Source of the DNA: Hymenobacter volaticus
Lineage (GTDB): Bacteria; Bacteroidota; Bacteroidia; Cytophagales; Hymenobacteraceae
Reading direction: 5' to 3'
Length of the DNA stretch: 64,000 bases
Assembly (NCBI RefSeq): GCF_022921055.1
Contig: NZ_CP095061.1
Span: 2,457,501 to 2,521,500, forward strand
A program made the position numbers and the translations under genes. The notes below the pieces were generated by a model. It was not told the DNA's origin. It searched no databases and worked only from the letters and a program-made list of their open reading frames with translations. Shown piece after piece: positions 32,929 to 41,547 of this stretch. The first letter of the stretch is position 1; each line of letters starts with the position of its first letter.

Positions 32929-33560
32929 TCAGAAGTTGGGGGAGTAAGGTTTTTGAAGTGGCCATTCAAACGAACCCGTTCTTTCAGGCGTTCGGTTTCC
33001 AGCAGCACCGGTAGGATGTGTTCCAGGTGCTCCAACACAATCTCCTGTCGTTCCGCTTCCGTTAGCGCCTCCAGTAATTGATACTCCTGCTCGGTGCTGA
33101 AACCCAGATGATGCGCTATATCATACACCCGAAAATTGGCGGGCAACTCCTGCATCAGCTTCCGCAGGCCGAGTACATCGTAGAGTTGCTGTAGCTGCTC
33201 GGAAATGCGGCTTTGCAACAGAACATCGGGTTGGTTGTCGTCGGTGAGGTCTTCCACTGAGCCGCCGGCGTACAACTTACCCGGAAGCTGTCGGTAAAAT
33301 TCGTCCACCCGAAACACGCCTATAGCCTTTGTCCGAATGTCCATTTCGCCGCTGGCATAATTCTTTTCCACACCGAGCAGCTTCATTTCAGTGCCTAGCT
33401 GGCTCACTGCTTCATTCAAGAACGGAGGAATACCGAAGGTGATACCCTCCGTCAGACAGTCGCGCACCAACTGGCGGTAGCGGGGCTCGAAGATGTGCAG
33501 GTTCAACTTTTCGCCGGGAAATACGACGAGGTTCAAAGGAAATAGGGCAAGCTGGCGCAT
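32929..33560 (-). CDS. LON peptidase substrate-binding domain protein (apparent frameshift at the end)
   Basis: A 210-residue stand-alone N-terminal domain of Lon protease, without ATPase or protease parts. MRQLALFPLNLVVFPGEKLNLHIFEPRY is the typical start, followed by FGIPPFL and ERQEIVLEHLEHILPVLLET. The uncorrected frame runs on to 32859 with a stretch not seen in the family. Adding one base in the G-run at 32938-32942 gives the family-like end NLTPPNF followed by a stop at 32929. Such proteins are thought to bind unfolded protein or act as adaptors; no role is proven. The start at 33560 is certain. Confidence 0.85.
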
Positions 33561-33789
33561 ACAAGCAATTAACGCGGTTTGGAGGCTTCACCTGGAGGCC
33601 TGACGAGGCAAGCACAATGTGAGAACAACTGCTTGCGGAAATGTAGCAACTACTGCCACTCATCAGCGAAACAAGCTCTTAACAACAAGACCACCGACGT
33701 GGCAGCATGGGAGAGACTCTATATCGAATAATGCCTCGGAGGCCCGTTTGTTTTGAGAGTTCTAATGCCAGCAGCTAGGTTGCATTGGT

Positions 33790-34817
33790 TTACTCAACGA
33801 GAATCTTGGTAGAAGATTCACGGACAACAAGTTGCGTGGTAAGCACCGATTGGCTGGGTGCGGTAGCAGCCTTGGCCTCAACTTGCGCCAGAAAAAGCAA
33901 GGCCGCTTCCCGGCCCATTTCAAATGTGGGGTGCATCACTGAAGTCAACGTGGGCTCCACTACCGTAGCGTGAAACTCGTCGGTGAAGCCAATTAACCCA
34001 ATGTCTTGCGGAATGCGGAGGTGTTGGCGCTTAATTTCCTTCATGGCCGCGAAGGCCGTCGTATCATTAACCCCGAAAATAGCATCGGGGGAGTGGCAAG
34101 AGCCAGCAACTGTTGGGTGGCCGCCGTGGCGCTGGCTATACTCAGGTCGCAGTAAGCAAGCAAGTTGGCATCGAAGGGCAGGTTGCATTCTGCTAGACCT
34201 TGCTTGTAGCCTTCTATTCGTTCGCGGGTGATGTTGAGCTGGGCCGGGCCCGCAATGTGGGCTATCCGGCGGTAGCCACTCTCGAAAAAATGGCGCGTAA
34301 TGCGGCGGGCCGCTTCTTGGTTGTCGACTACCACAGTGGCTACCTCGTTGGAACGGCAGACCCGGTCAAAAAACACAAGTGGCGTTTCCGATTCCAGTAC
34401 CGTATCGAAGTGCGTGTAGTCTTGAGTTTCCTGCGCCAGGCACATAATAATGCCATCGACACGCAACCGCAACAGATCCTGCAGACACTCCTTTTCTTTG
34501 TCGTAGCTCTCATAGCTGCACCGAATCACGATGTGATAACCATGCTCGTTGGCCATGCTCTCGATGCCGCTGATGATAGAGGAAAAGAAGTAGGTAACCA
34601 GATCGGGCACAATAACGCCGATGGTATTGGTCTTGTCTTTGAGCAAGCCAATAGCAAGCGGATTGGGAGTGTACTGTAGCTCGCGCGCCAGTTCCTGCAC
34701 TTTCCGCGTGACTTCGGGCCCAATGTCGGGGTGGTTTCGCAAGGCTCGGGAAACCGTGGACATTGACACGTTCAAAGCCTGGGCAATGGTTTTCAGTGAA
34801 ACGTGTCGTTTGCTCAT
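33790..34817 (-). CDS. LacI-family transcriptional regulator of the sugar cluster (apparent frameshift)
   Basis: A 342-residue LacI/GalR-type repressor. Residues 6-50 contain the DNA-binding helix-turn-helix and hinge (VSLKTIAQALNVSMSTVSRA). The periplasmic-binding-like effector domain follows (NTIGVIVPDLVTYFFSSII, then LVFFDRV). The frame breaks at the G-run 34087-34091: adding one base gives LATPPDAIFGVNDTTAFAAM and continues to GLIGFTDEFHATVVEP, the conserved C-terminal half. The start is the ATG at 34817. The gene is divergent from the fuc-like cluster starting at 35239, so it probably controls that operon and itself; candidate operators lie at 34873 and 35096. Confidence 0.88.
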
Positions 34818-34838
34818 GTAGGCGTTCTTTAAGAAAAC

Positions 34839-34846
34839 CAAACATA
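34839..34846 (-). promoter_or_regulatory. Promoter -7 box for the LacI-type gene
   Basis: On the minus strand TATGTTTG, an exact TAnnTTTG match, 22 bases before the ATG at 34817. The next TTG lies 26 bases upstream, further than the usual 17-23. Confidence 0.45.
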
Positions 34847-34872
34847 ACAAGATTTACTGTTCCCGCTAGATA

Positions 34873-34886
34873 CAAGCGTTTGCTTG
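34873..34886. promoter_or_regulatory. Candidate LacI-type operator (1)
   Basis: CAAGCGTTTGCTTG, a 14-base sequence with 5-base inverted arms, contains GCAAACG on the minus strand, as in many LacI/GalR sites. It lies upstream of the regulator's own -7 box, so it could mediate autoregulation. Confidence 0.4.
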
Positions 34887-35095
34887 CTCCCGAAGTCACT
34901 TCCATACCGAATAGGCGACTATAGCTTGAAAGTGTGGCAGCGCCCCGGCCCTGAATTTATTTCTTCGGATAGCTGCAGCGACTTACCCAGATTGGTATGC
35001 TAAGCATTTTTAAGGGAAAGGAAAGGCTCGAAAATCGATGCGTTGCTGATGAATACCTGTTGAAATACTGGTCGAGTGGAGAGGCCGCAGTGATG

Positions 35096-35105
35096 CAAAG
35101 CTTTG
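35096..35105. promoter_or_regulatory. Candidate LacI-type operator (2)
   Basis: CAAAGCTTTG, a perfect 10-base palindrome in the context TGCAAAGCTTTGTGCA, about 35 bases upstream of the -33 element of the sugar operon promoter. It shares GCAAA(C/G)(G/C) with the site at 34873. Confidence 0.4.
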
Positions 35106-35140
35106 TGCAAAGCCTTGCGGAAGTATTTATACTCAATCGA

Positions 35141-35170
35141 TTGTGTGGCTGGTTTAGGCGCCTACTTTTG
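35141..35170 (+). promoter_or_regulatory. Promoter of the sugar catabolic operon
   Basis: TTG at 35141-35143 and TACTTTTG at 35163-35170, separated by 19 bases, the best consensus promoter of the window. It predicts transcription from about 35177, roughly 60 bases before the ATG at 35239. Confidence 0.7.
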
Positions 35171-35238
35171 CTTGGATAGGCCACAGGTTTGGTGGCCAGA
35201 AAGTCGAGCTTCTTACACTTCTTATTCCCAGGACCACT

Positions 35239-36171
35239 ATGCAGTACCGGAAGTTAGGCAACACAGGAATGGAAGTTTCCTGCTTAAGCTTGGGTGCGTC
35301 TTCTTTGGGTGGCGTCTTTCACGACATCGACGAAACCCAAGGTATAGATACCGTATGTACGGCCGTCGAGAAGGGCATCAACTTCATTGACGTTTCCCCT
35401 TACTATGGATTTCTAAAGGCCGAAACGGTGCTCGGGAAGGCCTTGCAGCAGATACCGCGCGCGAAGTATTTTCTATCAACGAAAGTAGGTCGCTACGGTC
35501 AGGATGGCGTGAAAAGCTGGGATTATAGCGCCACGCGGGCCGTTCGGAGCGTGGAGGAAAGCTTGGCGCGGCTGCACGTCGACTACATCGACCTCCTTAA
35601 TGTGCACGACATTGAGTTCAGCGACTTAAACCAGGTTATCGAGGAAACGTTGCCCGCGCTTCACTCGCTGAAAGCACTGGGCGTGGTAGGGCACGTTGGT
35701 ATCACAGGGTTGCCGTTAGAGAAATTCCGGCAAGTAATCGAGCGAGTGCCAGCGGGCACTGTGGAAACTGTGCTGTCTTTCTGCCACTACTGCCTCAATG
35801 ACCAAACCCTGCTCGACTACGTGCCTTACTTCGAGGAGCATGGGGTAGGAGTCATCAACGCCTCACCATTGGCCATGGGTATGCTTTCGGAGCGAGGCGC
35901 CCCCAACTGGCACCCGGCATCCGAGCAGCTCAAGCACCATGCGGCAGCTGCGGCAGATTTTTGCAAGCGCATCGGGTATCCTATCGAAAAGCTGGCCATT
36001 CAGTTTGCAGTCAGTGATCCGCAGATAGCGACTACCCTGGTTAGCACGGCGCGGCCTGCCAATATCCTGCAAAACATCAGCTGGGCCGAAGAACCCCTCG
36101 ACGAAGACGTGCTGCGGCAGGTGTTACAGATACTGGAGCCTGTGTTGAGTGAGACTTGGGAGAATTCCTGA
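35239..36171 (+). CDS. Aldo/keto reductase, probable L-fucose (aldose) dehydrogenase
   Basis: A 310-residue aldo/keto reductase of the group that includes D-threo-aldose/L-fucose 1-dehydrogenases. The catalytic Tyr is in VSPYYGFLKAE, the Lys in FLSTKVGRYG, and the His in DLLNVHDIEF. In the non-phosphorylating fucose pathway such an enzyme oxidises L-fucose to the lactone with NAD(P). The context supports that: it is the first gene after a consensus promoter, divergent from a LacI regulator and followed by mutarotase, FucP-like symporter and fuconolactonase-like genes. The start ATG 35239 matches the common MQYRKLGNTGMEVS start. The real substrate (fucose, galactose, rhamnose or other) needs testing. 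Confidence 0.85.
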   Translation: MQYRKLGNTGMEVSCLSLGASSLGGVFHDIDETQGIDTVCTAVEKGINFIDVSPYYGFLKAETVLGKALQQIPRAKYFLSTKVGRYGQDGVKSWDYSATRAVRSVEESLARLHVDYIDLLNVHDIEFSDLNQVIEETLPALHSLKALGVVGHVGITGLPLEKFRQVIERVPAGTVETVLSFCHYCLNDQTLLDYVPYFEEHGVGVINASPLAMGMLSERGAPNWHPASEQLKHHAAAAADFCKRIGYPIEKLAIQFAVSDPQIATTLVSTARPANILQNISWAEEPLDEDVLRQVLQILEPVLSETWENS

Positions 36172-36267
36172 GCTTGTTGCCGCTTCGTTAGCGCAGTTGC
36201 TTTAGTCGGTTGCGCTGGCATCCGGGCTATAGCTTTCCAAGCTTGTCTAAACGGTTAACTTGCCCGC

Positions 36268-36642
36268 ATGGACCACCTAGAAAAACAGTCTTCTGCGCAC
36301 TTCAAACGGTATTGCAAGACCCTCCGCCTGCAAAATGATGCTCGCCTGATCAATGAATACAAAAAGCTGCACGCCGCTGGAGGCAGTTGGCCGGAAATCA
36401 CGCAGGGCATGCGCGAGGTAGGCATCCTCGATATGGAAATCTATTTGCTCGGCGACCACCTCTTCATGATTATGGACACAGTGCCCGACTTCGACCACGA
36501 CTCCGCCATGCAGCTCCTCGCTACCAAACCCCGGCAAGCAGAATGGGAAGCCACCGTTGCCCGATTCCAGCGGACTTCCGCCAGTGCTACCGCCAATGAA
36601 AAGTGGCAGCTTATGGAGAGAATCTACAAGCTAGGCGAGTAA
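36268..36642 (+). CDS. L-rhamnose/L-fucose mutarotase family protein
   Basis: A 124-residue protein of the RhaM-type mutarotase family (not the FucU type), which interconverts sugar anomers. The family pattern is seen in KRYCKTLRLQNDARLINEYKKLHA, GILDMEIYLLGDHLFMIMDT and the C-terminal WEATVARFQ; the His and Tyr residues of the active site lie in these segments. It is the second gene of the cluster and should speed supply of the anomer that the dehydrogenase needs. The ATG at 36268 is the natural start. Length is normal. Confidence 0.85.
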   Translation: MDHLEKQSSAHFKRYCKTLRLQNDARLINEYKKLHAAGGSWPEITQGMREVGILDMEIYLLGDHLFMIMDTVPDFDHDSAMQLLATKPRQAEWEATVARFQRTSASATANEKWQLMERIYKLGE

Positions 36643-36742
36643 GCTAAGCTATGTATGTTGCTTGCCATACGCTACGGCGTACGGGCCGGGCAGCTTGTGC
36701 AGCCCTTCAATAAGATACCAGCGCTTCCCTAAAACCCACTCT

Positions 36743-37993
36743 ATGACTGCCCGAAAAAGTACGTTTGCTGTTTTCCTGATTACGTCGCTGTTTTTCTTGT
36801 GGGGCTTCGCGCTTAATTTGAATCCCATCCTGATTCCGCACCTCAAGAAGGCTTGCCAGTTAACGGATGCACAGTCTGCTTTCATTGATTCGGCGTCGTA
36901 CATAGCGTATTTCCTGCTGGCCTTGCCCGCGGGGCAGTTCATGAAGCGCTTTGGCTACAAAGGAGGCATCCTGTTAGGCTTGTCCTTGTTTTCGGTGGGA
37001 GCTTTCCTGTTTTATCCGGCGGCGGCAGCGCGTTCGTACGCCTTTTTCCTGACGGCCCTCTTCATTATTGCCTGCGGCCTGACTTTCCTCGAAACGGCGG
37101 CTAACCCGTATATCACAGTGCTCGGCGACTCGGAAGGGGCCACGCAGCGCCTCAACTTCGCGCAGTCGTTCAATGGGCTGGCGGCCACATTGGCGCCGTT
37201 TCTGGGTGGCATGTTCATCTTGTCGGGCAAGACGCTGACACAGGCCGAGGAAGCGGGTATGTCGGCGCCCCAACTCGATGCGTATCTCAACAACGAGGCG
37301 GCTTCGGTGCAGATACCGTTTCTGCTCATTGGCGGCATTGTGCTGCTGGTGGCCGTGCTACTGTACTTCACCCGCCTACCCGAAATAGTGGAAGAAGAAA
37401 GTGTGGAGGGCGAGTCACGGTCTATTTTCCAAGAGAAGAACCTGTTACTAGGAGTGCTAGCGCAGTTTTTTTACGTGGGGGCGCAAGTTTGCGTAAGTAG
37501 CTTCTTCATCCGATTTGCGCAGCAAGTGGCAGGCTTTGGCGAAAAGTCGGCCTCGCGGTACTTGGCTGGGGCGTTGCTCGGCTTCATGATTGGCCGCTTC
37601 ATAGGCACTTTCCTGATGCGTTTTATCCCGGCGTCGCGGCTGTTAGCCGTTTATAGCATCGTCAATTTCTTTTTGGTGCTGCTAGCCGTGTTGCTGAAGG
37701 GCAGCTTTTCGATTTACGCGCTGATGGGCGTGGAATTCTTCATGTCGATTATGTTCCCGACCATCTTCTCGCTTAGTATCCGCGGCCTGGGTGCCAAAAC
37801 CAAAGTCGGGTCCTCGCTGGTCATTATGGCCATTGTGGGCGGCGCCATCTTCCCCGTTATCATGGGCCGCGTTTCCGATGCCAGCTCCATTCAAGTGGCC
37901 TACATTGTGCCGGCCCTGTGCTTTCTGGTGGTGTTTTACTTCGCCTTGAAGAACCTGTGGGTAAAGAAAGTTAAGCTTAGCACTGCGCACTAA
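36743..37993 (+). CDS. fucP: FucP-like L-fucose:H+ symporter (MFS)
   Basis: A 416-residue major facilitator superfamily sugar transporter with 12 predicted membrane segments. The start, FAVFLITSLFFLWGFALNLNPILIPHLKKA, is the well-known FucP pattern; FLETAANPYITVLG and the RLNFAQSFNGL segment are further family marks. FucP imports L-fucose with protons; related members take glucose/galactose (GluP) or other hexoses, so the sugar remains inferred from context. I chose the ATG at 36743; the reading continues upstream in frame to 36662 but those residues are not part of the family. Third gene of the cluster. Confidence 0.88.
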   Translation: MTARKSTFAVFLITSLFFLWGFALNLNPILIPHLKKACQLTDAQSAFIDSASYIAYFLLALPAGQFMKRFGYKGGILLGLSLFSVGAFLFYPAAAARSYAFFLTALFIIACGLTFLETAANPYITVLGDSEGATQRLNFAQSFNGLAATLAPFLGGMFILSGKTLTQAEEAGMSAPQLDAYLNNEAASVQIPFLLIGGIVLLVAVLLYFTRLPEIVEEESVEGESRSIFQEKNLLLGVLAQFFYVGAQVCVSSFFIRFAQQVAGFGEKSASRYLAGALLGFMIGRFIGTFLMRFIPASRLLAVYSIVNFFLVLLAVLLKGSFSIYALMGVEFFMSIMFPTIFSLSIRGLGAKTKVGSSLVIMAIVGGAIFPVIMGRVSDASSIQVAYIVPALCFLVVFYFALKNLWVKKVKLSTAH

Positions 37994-38034
37994 GTCAAGC
38001 TGGTTTACAACCTTCTAGCCTATTATAAGCAAGC

Positions 38035-38861
38035 ATGAAAATCGACGCGCACCAGCATTTCTGGCAATACGACCCCGTGCGTGACGCCTGGATCAACGGC
38101 CAAATGGCCGCTATTCAACGCAGTTTTGCACCCACTGATTTAAAGCCGCTGCTCGACAGAAATGGCTTTGCAGGCTGCGTGGTGGTACAGTCCGACCAAT
38201 CGGAGGCAGAAAACGAGTTTCAATTAGCTAATGCCGCGCAGTATCCTTTCATCAAGGGCGTGGTCGGCTGGGTTGATTTGCAGGCCGACAACGTGAGCGA
38301 GCGGCTTACTTACTACAGTGATTCCGATAAGATGAAGGGGTTTCGCCATGTGTTGCAAGGCGAGGCCAACCGGGCACTCATGCTGCTGCCGGCCTTCCAG
38401 CGGGGTATAGCCGCGCTCCAGCAGCACGGCTTCACCTACGACCTGCTTATTTTCCCCGACCAGCTTGGCTTCGCGCGAGAACTAGTAGCCAACTTTCCCA
38501 ACCAACCGTTTGTGCTCGACCATATTGCTAAGCCTAACATCAAGGCCAAGCAACTCGACGACTGGGAAAAAGAGTTGCGCGCTCTGGCTACCCACGAAAA
38601 TGTGTGGTGCAAAGTGTCGGGGATGGTAACGGAGGCCCGCTGGCAGGGGTGGCTCCCCAAGATTTTCAGCCCTACTTAGACGTTGTATTTGAAGCTTTCG
38701 GGCCGGCGCGGGTGCTGTTTGGTTCCGATTGGCCGGTGTGCGAAGTAGCCGGTGGCTACGACGCTGTGGTAGGGTTGGTGCACCAATACGTGGCTAAGCT
38801 TTCTGTGCACGAACAAGGCCTTTTCTGGGGCGAAAATGCCACGGCCTTCTATAAGTTATAA
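38035..38861 (+). CDS. Amidohydrolase, probable L-fuconolactonase (apparent frameshift)
   Basis: A metal-dependent hydrolase of the COG3618 amidohydrolase group that includes L-fuconolactonase and 2-pyrone-4,6-dicarboxylate lactonase. DAHQHFW at the start carries the first metal-binding His pair; DHIAKPNIK and VWCKVSGM follow, and LFGSDWPVCE contains the catalytic Asp. The frame breaks in the C-run at 38655-38658: adding one C joins ARWQGWLPQDFQPYLDVV and gives a 275-residue protein of normal length. It would open the lactone made by the aldo/keto reductase. Fourth gene of the cluster, 41 bases after fucP. Confidence 0.87.
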
Positions 38862-38951
38862 CTACAGCTCGTTGTCAAGTAAGACCACCTTGTAGGCTGA
38901 GCTACTGAAGCAAAAGCTCAGTTACTTCTTTGAATCGAAATACGAAATGCC

Positions 38952-39959
38952 ATGAATACCTTGGTTTGCATAGAGCCCGGCCAGTTTAGCTACGAAAACC
39001 GAGCCGTGCCCACAACGCAAGAGGGGCAGGCGCTCCTGCGCATCCGGCGCATCGGCATCTGCGGCACCGACTTGCACGCCTACGAGGGCACCCAGCCGTT
39101 TTTCGTGTATCCCCGGGTGCTCGGGCACGAATTGTCGGGAGAGCTGGTAAGTGCAGTACCCGGGTTCGAAGTAGGCGAGGCGGTTACGTTTATCCCGTAT
39201 TTCAACTGTGGCATTTGCATAGCGTGCCGCTCGGGCCTACCTAACTGTTGCACCCACATCAACGTGTGCGGCGTGCACTCCGACGGTGGCATGGGTGAGT
39301 ATTTGTCGGTGCCAGCTTACTCGCTGGTGCACGGCCAAGGCCTAAGCTACGACGAGCTGGCCCTGGTAGAGCCACTCGCCATTGGCGCCCACGGAGTACG
39401 CCGCGCCGGCGTGCAACCCAGCGAATTTGTGCTGGTAGTAGGAGCGGGGCCTATAGGGTTGGGCATCATGGAATTTGCGCGCATTGCCGGGGCGCATGTC
39501 ATTGCTCTCGATATCAATGAGCAGCGCCTTGCTTTCTGCAAAGACAAATTGCAGGTAGCCCACACGATCAATGCCTTGGCAGCAGACGTGGACGAGCAGC
39601 TGCGCGCCGTCACGAACGGCGACATGCCTACCGTAGTGATTGATGCTACCGGCAGTTTGAAAGCTATTAACAACGGCTTCGGCTACCTGGCTCACGGCGG
39701 CCGCTACGTGCTGGTGGGGTTGCAGAAAGGCGACATTAGCTTTTCACACCCCGAATTTCATAAGCGCGAGGCTACGCTGATGAGCAGCCGCAACGCCACT
39801 CGCGAAGATTTCGAGCACGTCATTGCCTCGATGAAAGCAGGGCTGGTCCAGCCTACTACGTACATCACCCACCGGGTACCTTTCAACCAGGTGCAGGCAG
39901 AATTTGCCAGCTGGCTCGACCCAGCCACCGGCGTAATAAAAGCCATGGTGGAGGTGTAA
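38952..39959 (+). CDS. Zinc-binding alcohol dehydrogenase of the sugar cluster
   Basis: A 335-residue medium-chain dehydrogenase. Catalytic zinc ligands are visible in GICGTDLHAYEG and LGHELSGEL; the structural zinc Cys cluster is NCGICIACRSGLPNCC. The Rossmann motif is VVGAGPIGLGIMEFARIAGA. Related enzymes in other species oxidise sugar acids such as L-galactonate or L-fuconate at C5, or keto-deoxy acids. In this cluster it is likely to act on the product of the lactonase. The start is the ATG at 38952. No dehydratase or aldolase gene follows, so later steps must be encoded elsewhere. Confidence 0.85.
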   Translation: MNTLVCIEPGQFSYENRAVPTTQEGQALLRIRRIGICGTDLHAYEGTQPFFVYPRVLGHELSGELVSAVPGFEVGEAVTFIPYFNCGICIACRSGLPNCCTHINVCGVHSDGGMGEYLSVPAYSLVHGQGLSYDELALVEPLAIGAHGVRRAGVQPSEFVLVVGAGPIGLGIMEFARIAGAHVIALDINEQRLAFCKDKLQVAHTINALAADVDEQLRAVTNGDMPTVVIDATGSLKAINNGFGYLAHGGRYVLVGLQKGDISFSHPEFHKREATLMSSRNATREDFEHVIASMKAGLVQPTTYITHRVPFNQVQAEFASWLDPATGVIKAMVEV

Positions 39960-40169
39960 TAGCTAGCGTTGCGTCATTAAGTTGTTAGGCTTTCACCCTA
40001 TCTATGTAGCTAACATAGCCGACTGCCGATACGGCGCTGACAGTGGGGTTCGGTTGAGCGCAGCGCCGTTGCTCAGTATTAGCTTGTCAACTGCGAATCT
40101 GCCGTGTTTGCTGCTTGCTGGCATGCGGATTGGACACGGAAATATGGCTTTAGGAGCAACAAATTCCGC

Positions 40170-40177
40170 TACTTTTG
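40170..40177 (+). promoter_or_regulatory. Promoter -7 box for mtgA
   Basis: TACTTTTG, an exact TAnnTTTG match, about 50 bases before the TTG start of mtgA. It lies inside the otherwise gene-free spacer 39960-40226. Confidence 0.5.
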
Positions 40178-40226
40178 CCGCTGCTGTGGCCGTTTTGACC
40201 GCGGGCGTATATAAGGGCAGTTAAGT

Positions 40227-40973
40227 TTGGCAACTGATTACAAAAAAGTGTGGCGACAGGCTCGGCAAGTGCTGTTGCAAGTGGTAGTAGCTTTATTTCT
40301 AACTTCAGTAGCGTGGGTATTGATGTACCGCTGGGTGTCGCCACCGGCTACTTGGCTCATGCTCGACCGCCGTGCCTACGCTCCCGTTGGGAAAGGCTAC
40401 TATGGCATTCAGGAAGACGACCGCCGCATTCGGTACTACTTTAAGGGCCTCGACGAAGTGTCGCCGCAGGTACCGTTGGCTCTTATTGCGGCCGAAGACC
40501 AACGTTTTCTGCTGCATCATGGCTTCGATGGCAATGCCCTTTTGAATGCAGCCAAATACAATATGAGCGGCGGTAAGCGGCTGCGTGGCGGCAGTACTAT
40601 CTCGCAGCAGGTGGCCAAAAACGTGTTTCTGTGGCAGGGACGCAGCTATATCCGCAAGGCGGCCGAAGCGTACTTCACCGTACTTATCGAGCTGTTTTGG
40701 AGCAAGCGGCGCATCATGGAAATGTATTTGAGCGTGGCCGAGATGGGCGACTGTACGTTTGGTGTGGAGGCCGCTTCGCAACGTTACTTTCACAAGTCAG
40801 CTAACCGTATCACGGCCAGTGAAGCCGCGCTGCTAGCTGGGGTACTCCCCAACCCGTTGCGTTTTCGAGCCAGTAACCCGGGGCCCCAGGCCCGTGCGAA
40901 ACAACAGCGTGTATTGCGCAACATGCGCCGGCTGGGTGGCAAAACGTACGTGCAGGAGCTGATCGAAGAATAG
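40227..40973 (+). CDS. mtgA: Monofunctional biosynthetic peptidoglycan transglycosylase
   Basis: MtgA polymerises glycan strands from lipid II. The 248-residue protein has one membrane helix (about residues 12-35) and a GT51 domain with the motifs AAEDQRFLLHHGFD (catalytic Glu), RGGSTISQQVAKN, KRRIMEMYLSVAEMG and GVEAASQRYF. No transpeptidase domain is fused. The start is probably the TTG at 40227; no ATG or GTG lies near it in frame, and the promoter box upstream fits. The fusion of membrane anchor and GT51 domain is the standard form. Confidence 0.95.
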   Translation: MATDYKKVWRQARQVLLQVVVALFLTSVAWVLMYRWVSPPATWLMLDRRAYAPVGKGYYGIQEDDRRIRYYFKGLDEVSPQVPLALIAAEDQRFLLHHGFDGNALLNAAKYNMSGGKRLRGGSTISQQVAKNVFLWQGRSYIRKAAEAYFTVLIELFWSKRRIMEMYLSVAEMGDCTFGVEAASQRYFHKSANRITASEAALLAGVLPNPLRFRASNPGPQARAKQQRVLRNMRRLGGKTYVQELIEE

Positions 40974-41028
40974 AAATGCAGTTATTGCCGCAGAAGCGCC
41001 GGCCGAGTATTCTGTTATCTTGGGCCGT

Positions 41029-41481
41029 ATGAAGCCTATTCTACTTACTCTTAGCGTGGCTGCGCTGGCCGCTTGCACGTCTTCGCCGGCCGCCAAAACC
41101 GCTGAAACGCCCGCCGAAACGCGCCGCGCCATTACGCAGTTGCTCGCCACCCAAACGGCTGCCTGGAATCGGGGCGACGTAGCCACTTTCATGCAAGGTT
41201 ATTGGCGCTCCGATTCGCTTGTATTCATTGGCAAGAGCGGCCTCACCTACGGTTGGCAGCCCACTCTTGACAACTATCGTCGCAACTACCCTAATGCCGC
41301 CGCCATGGGTCAGCTTCGCTTTTCCGACCTCCGCGTCACCCCCGATGGGCCTGAAGCCGCTCACGTGGTGGGCCGCTGGCACCTTACTCGTCCTGGCCTC
41401 GGCGATTTACAAGGGCAGTACTTACTGGTTTTGCGCCATCTGAACGGCGAGTGGGTCATTGTTGCCGACCATTCTAGCTGA
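41029..41481 (+). CDS. SnoaL/DUF4440-like lipoprotein
   Basis: A 150-residue exported protein with a signal peptide and the lipobox LAAC at about residues 13-16. The mature domain has the NTF2-like cone fold: a helix with RRAITQLLATQTAAWNRGD, a VATFMQGYW turn, then LVFIGKSGLTYGW, NAAAMGQLRFSDLRV and the end strand YLLVLRHLNGEWVIVADHSS. Most members (DUF4440) have no known function or are isomerase-like. The ATG at 41029 is chosen; a TTG three codons earlier is in frame. A strong terminator follows. Confidence 0.85.
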   Translation: MKPILLTLSVAALAACTSSPAAKTAETPAETRRAITQLLATQTAAWNRGDVATFMQGYWRSDSLVFIGKSGLTYGWQPTLDNYRRNYPNAAAMGQLRFSDLRVTPDGPEAAHVVGRWHLTRPGLGDLQGQYLLVLRHLNGEWVIVADHSS

Positions 41482-41533
41482 AAAAACCGAGAGCTAGTTC
41501 TCCTACTTAAGGAGGAACTAGCTCTCGGTTTTT
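41482..41533. terminator. Bidirectional terminator between convergent genes
   Basis: AAAAACCGAGAGCTAGTTC and complement, with an extra stem TCCT/AGGA and one bulge. It serves the genes ending at 41481 (plus) and 41548 (minus). Confidence 0.93.
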
Positions 41534-41547
41534 GCTGGGCTTGAAAG

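Noticed and set aside
39982..40224. An 80-codon plus-strand frame between the sugar cluster and mtgA
   Set aside because: It contains the consensus promoter box of mtgA (40170-40177) and has no recognisable features or conserved start.
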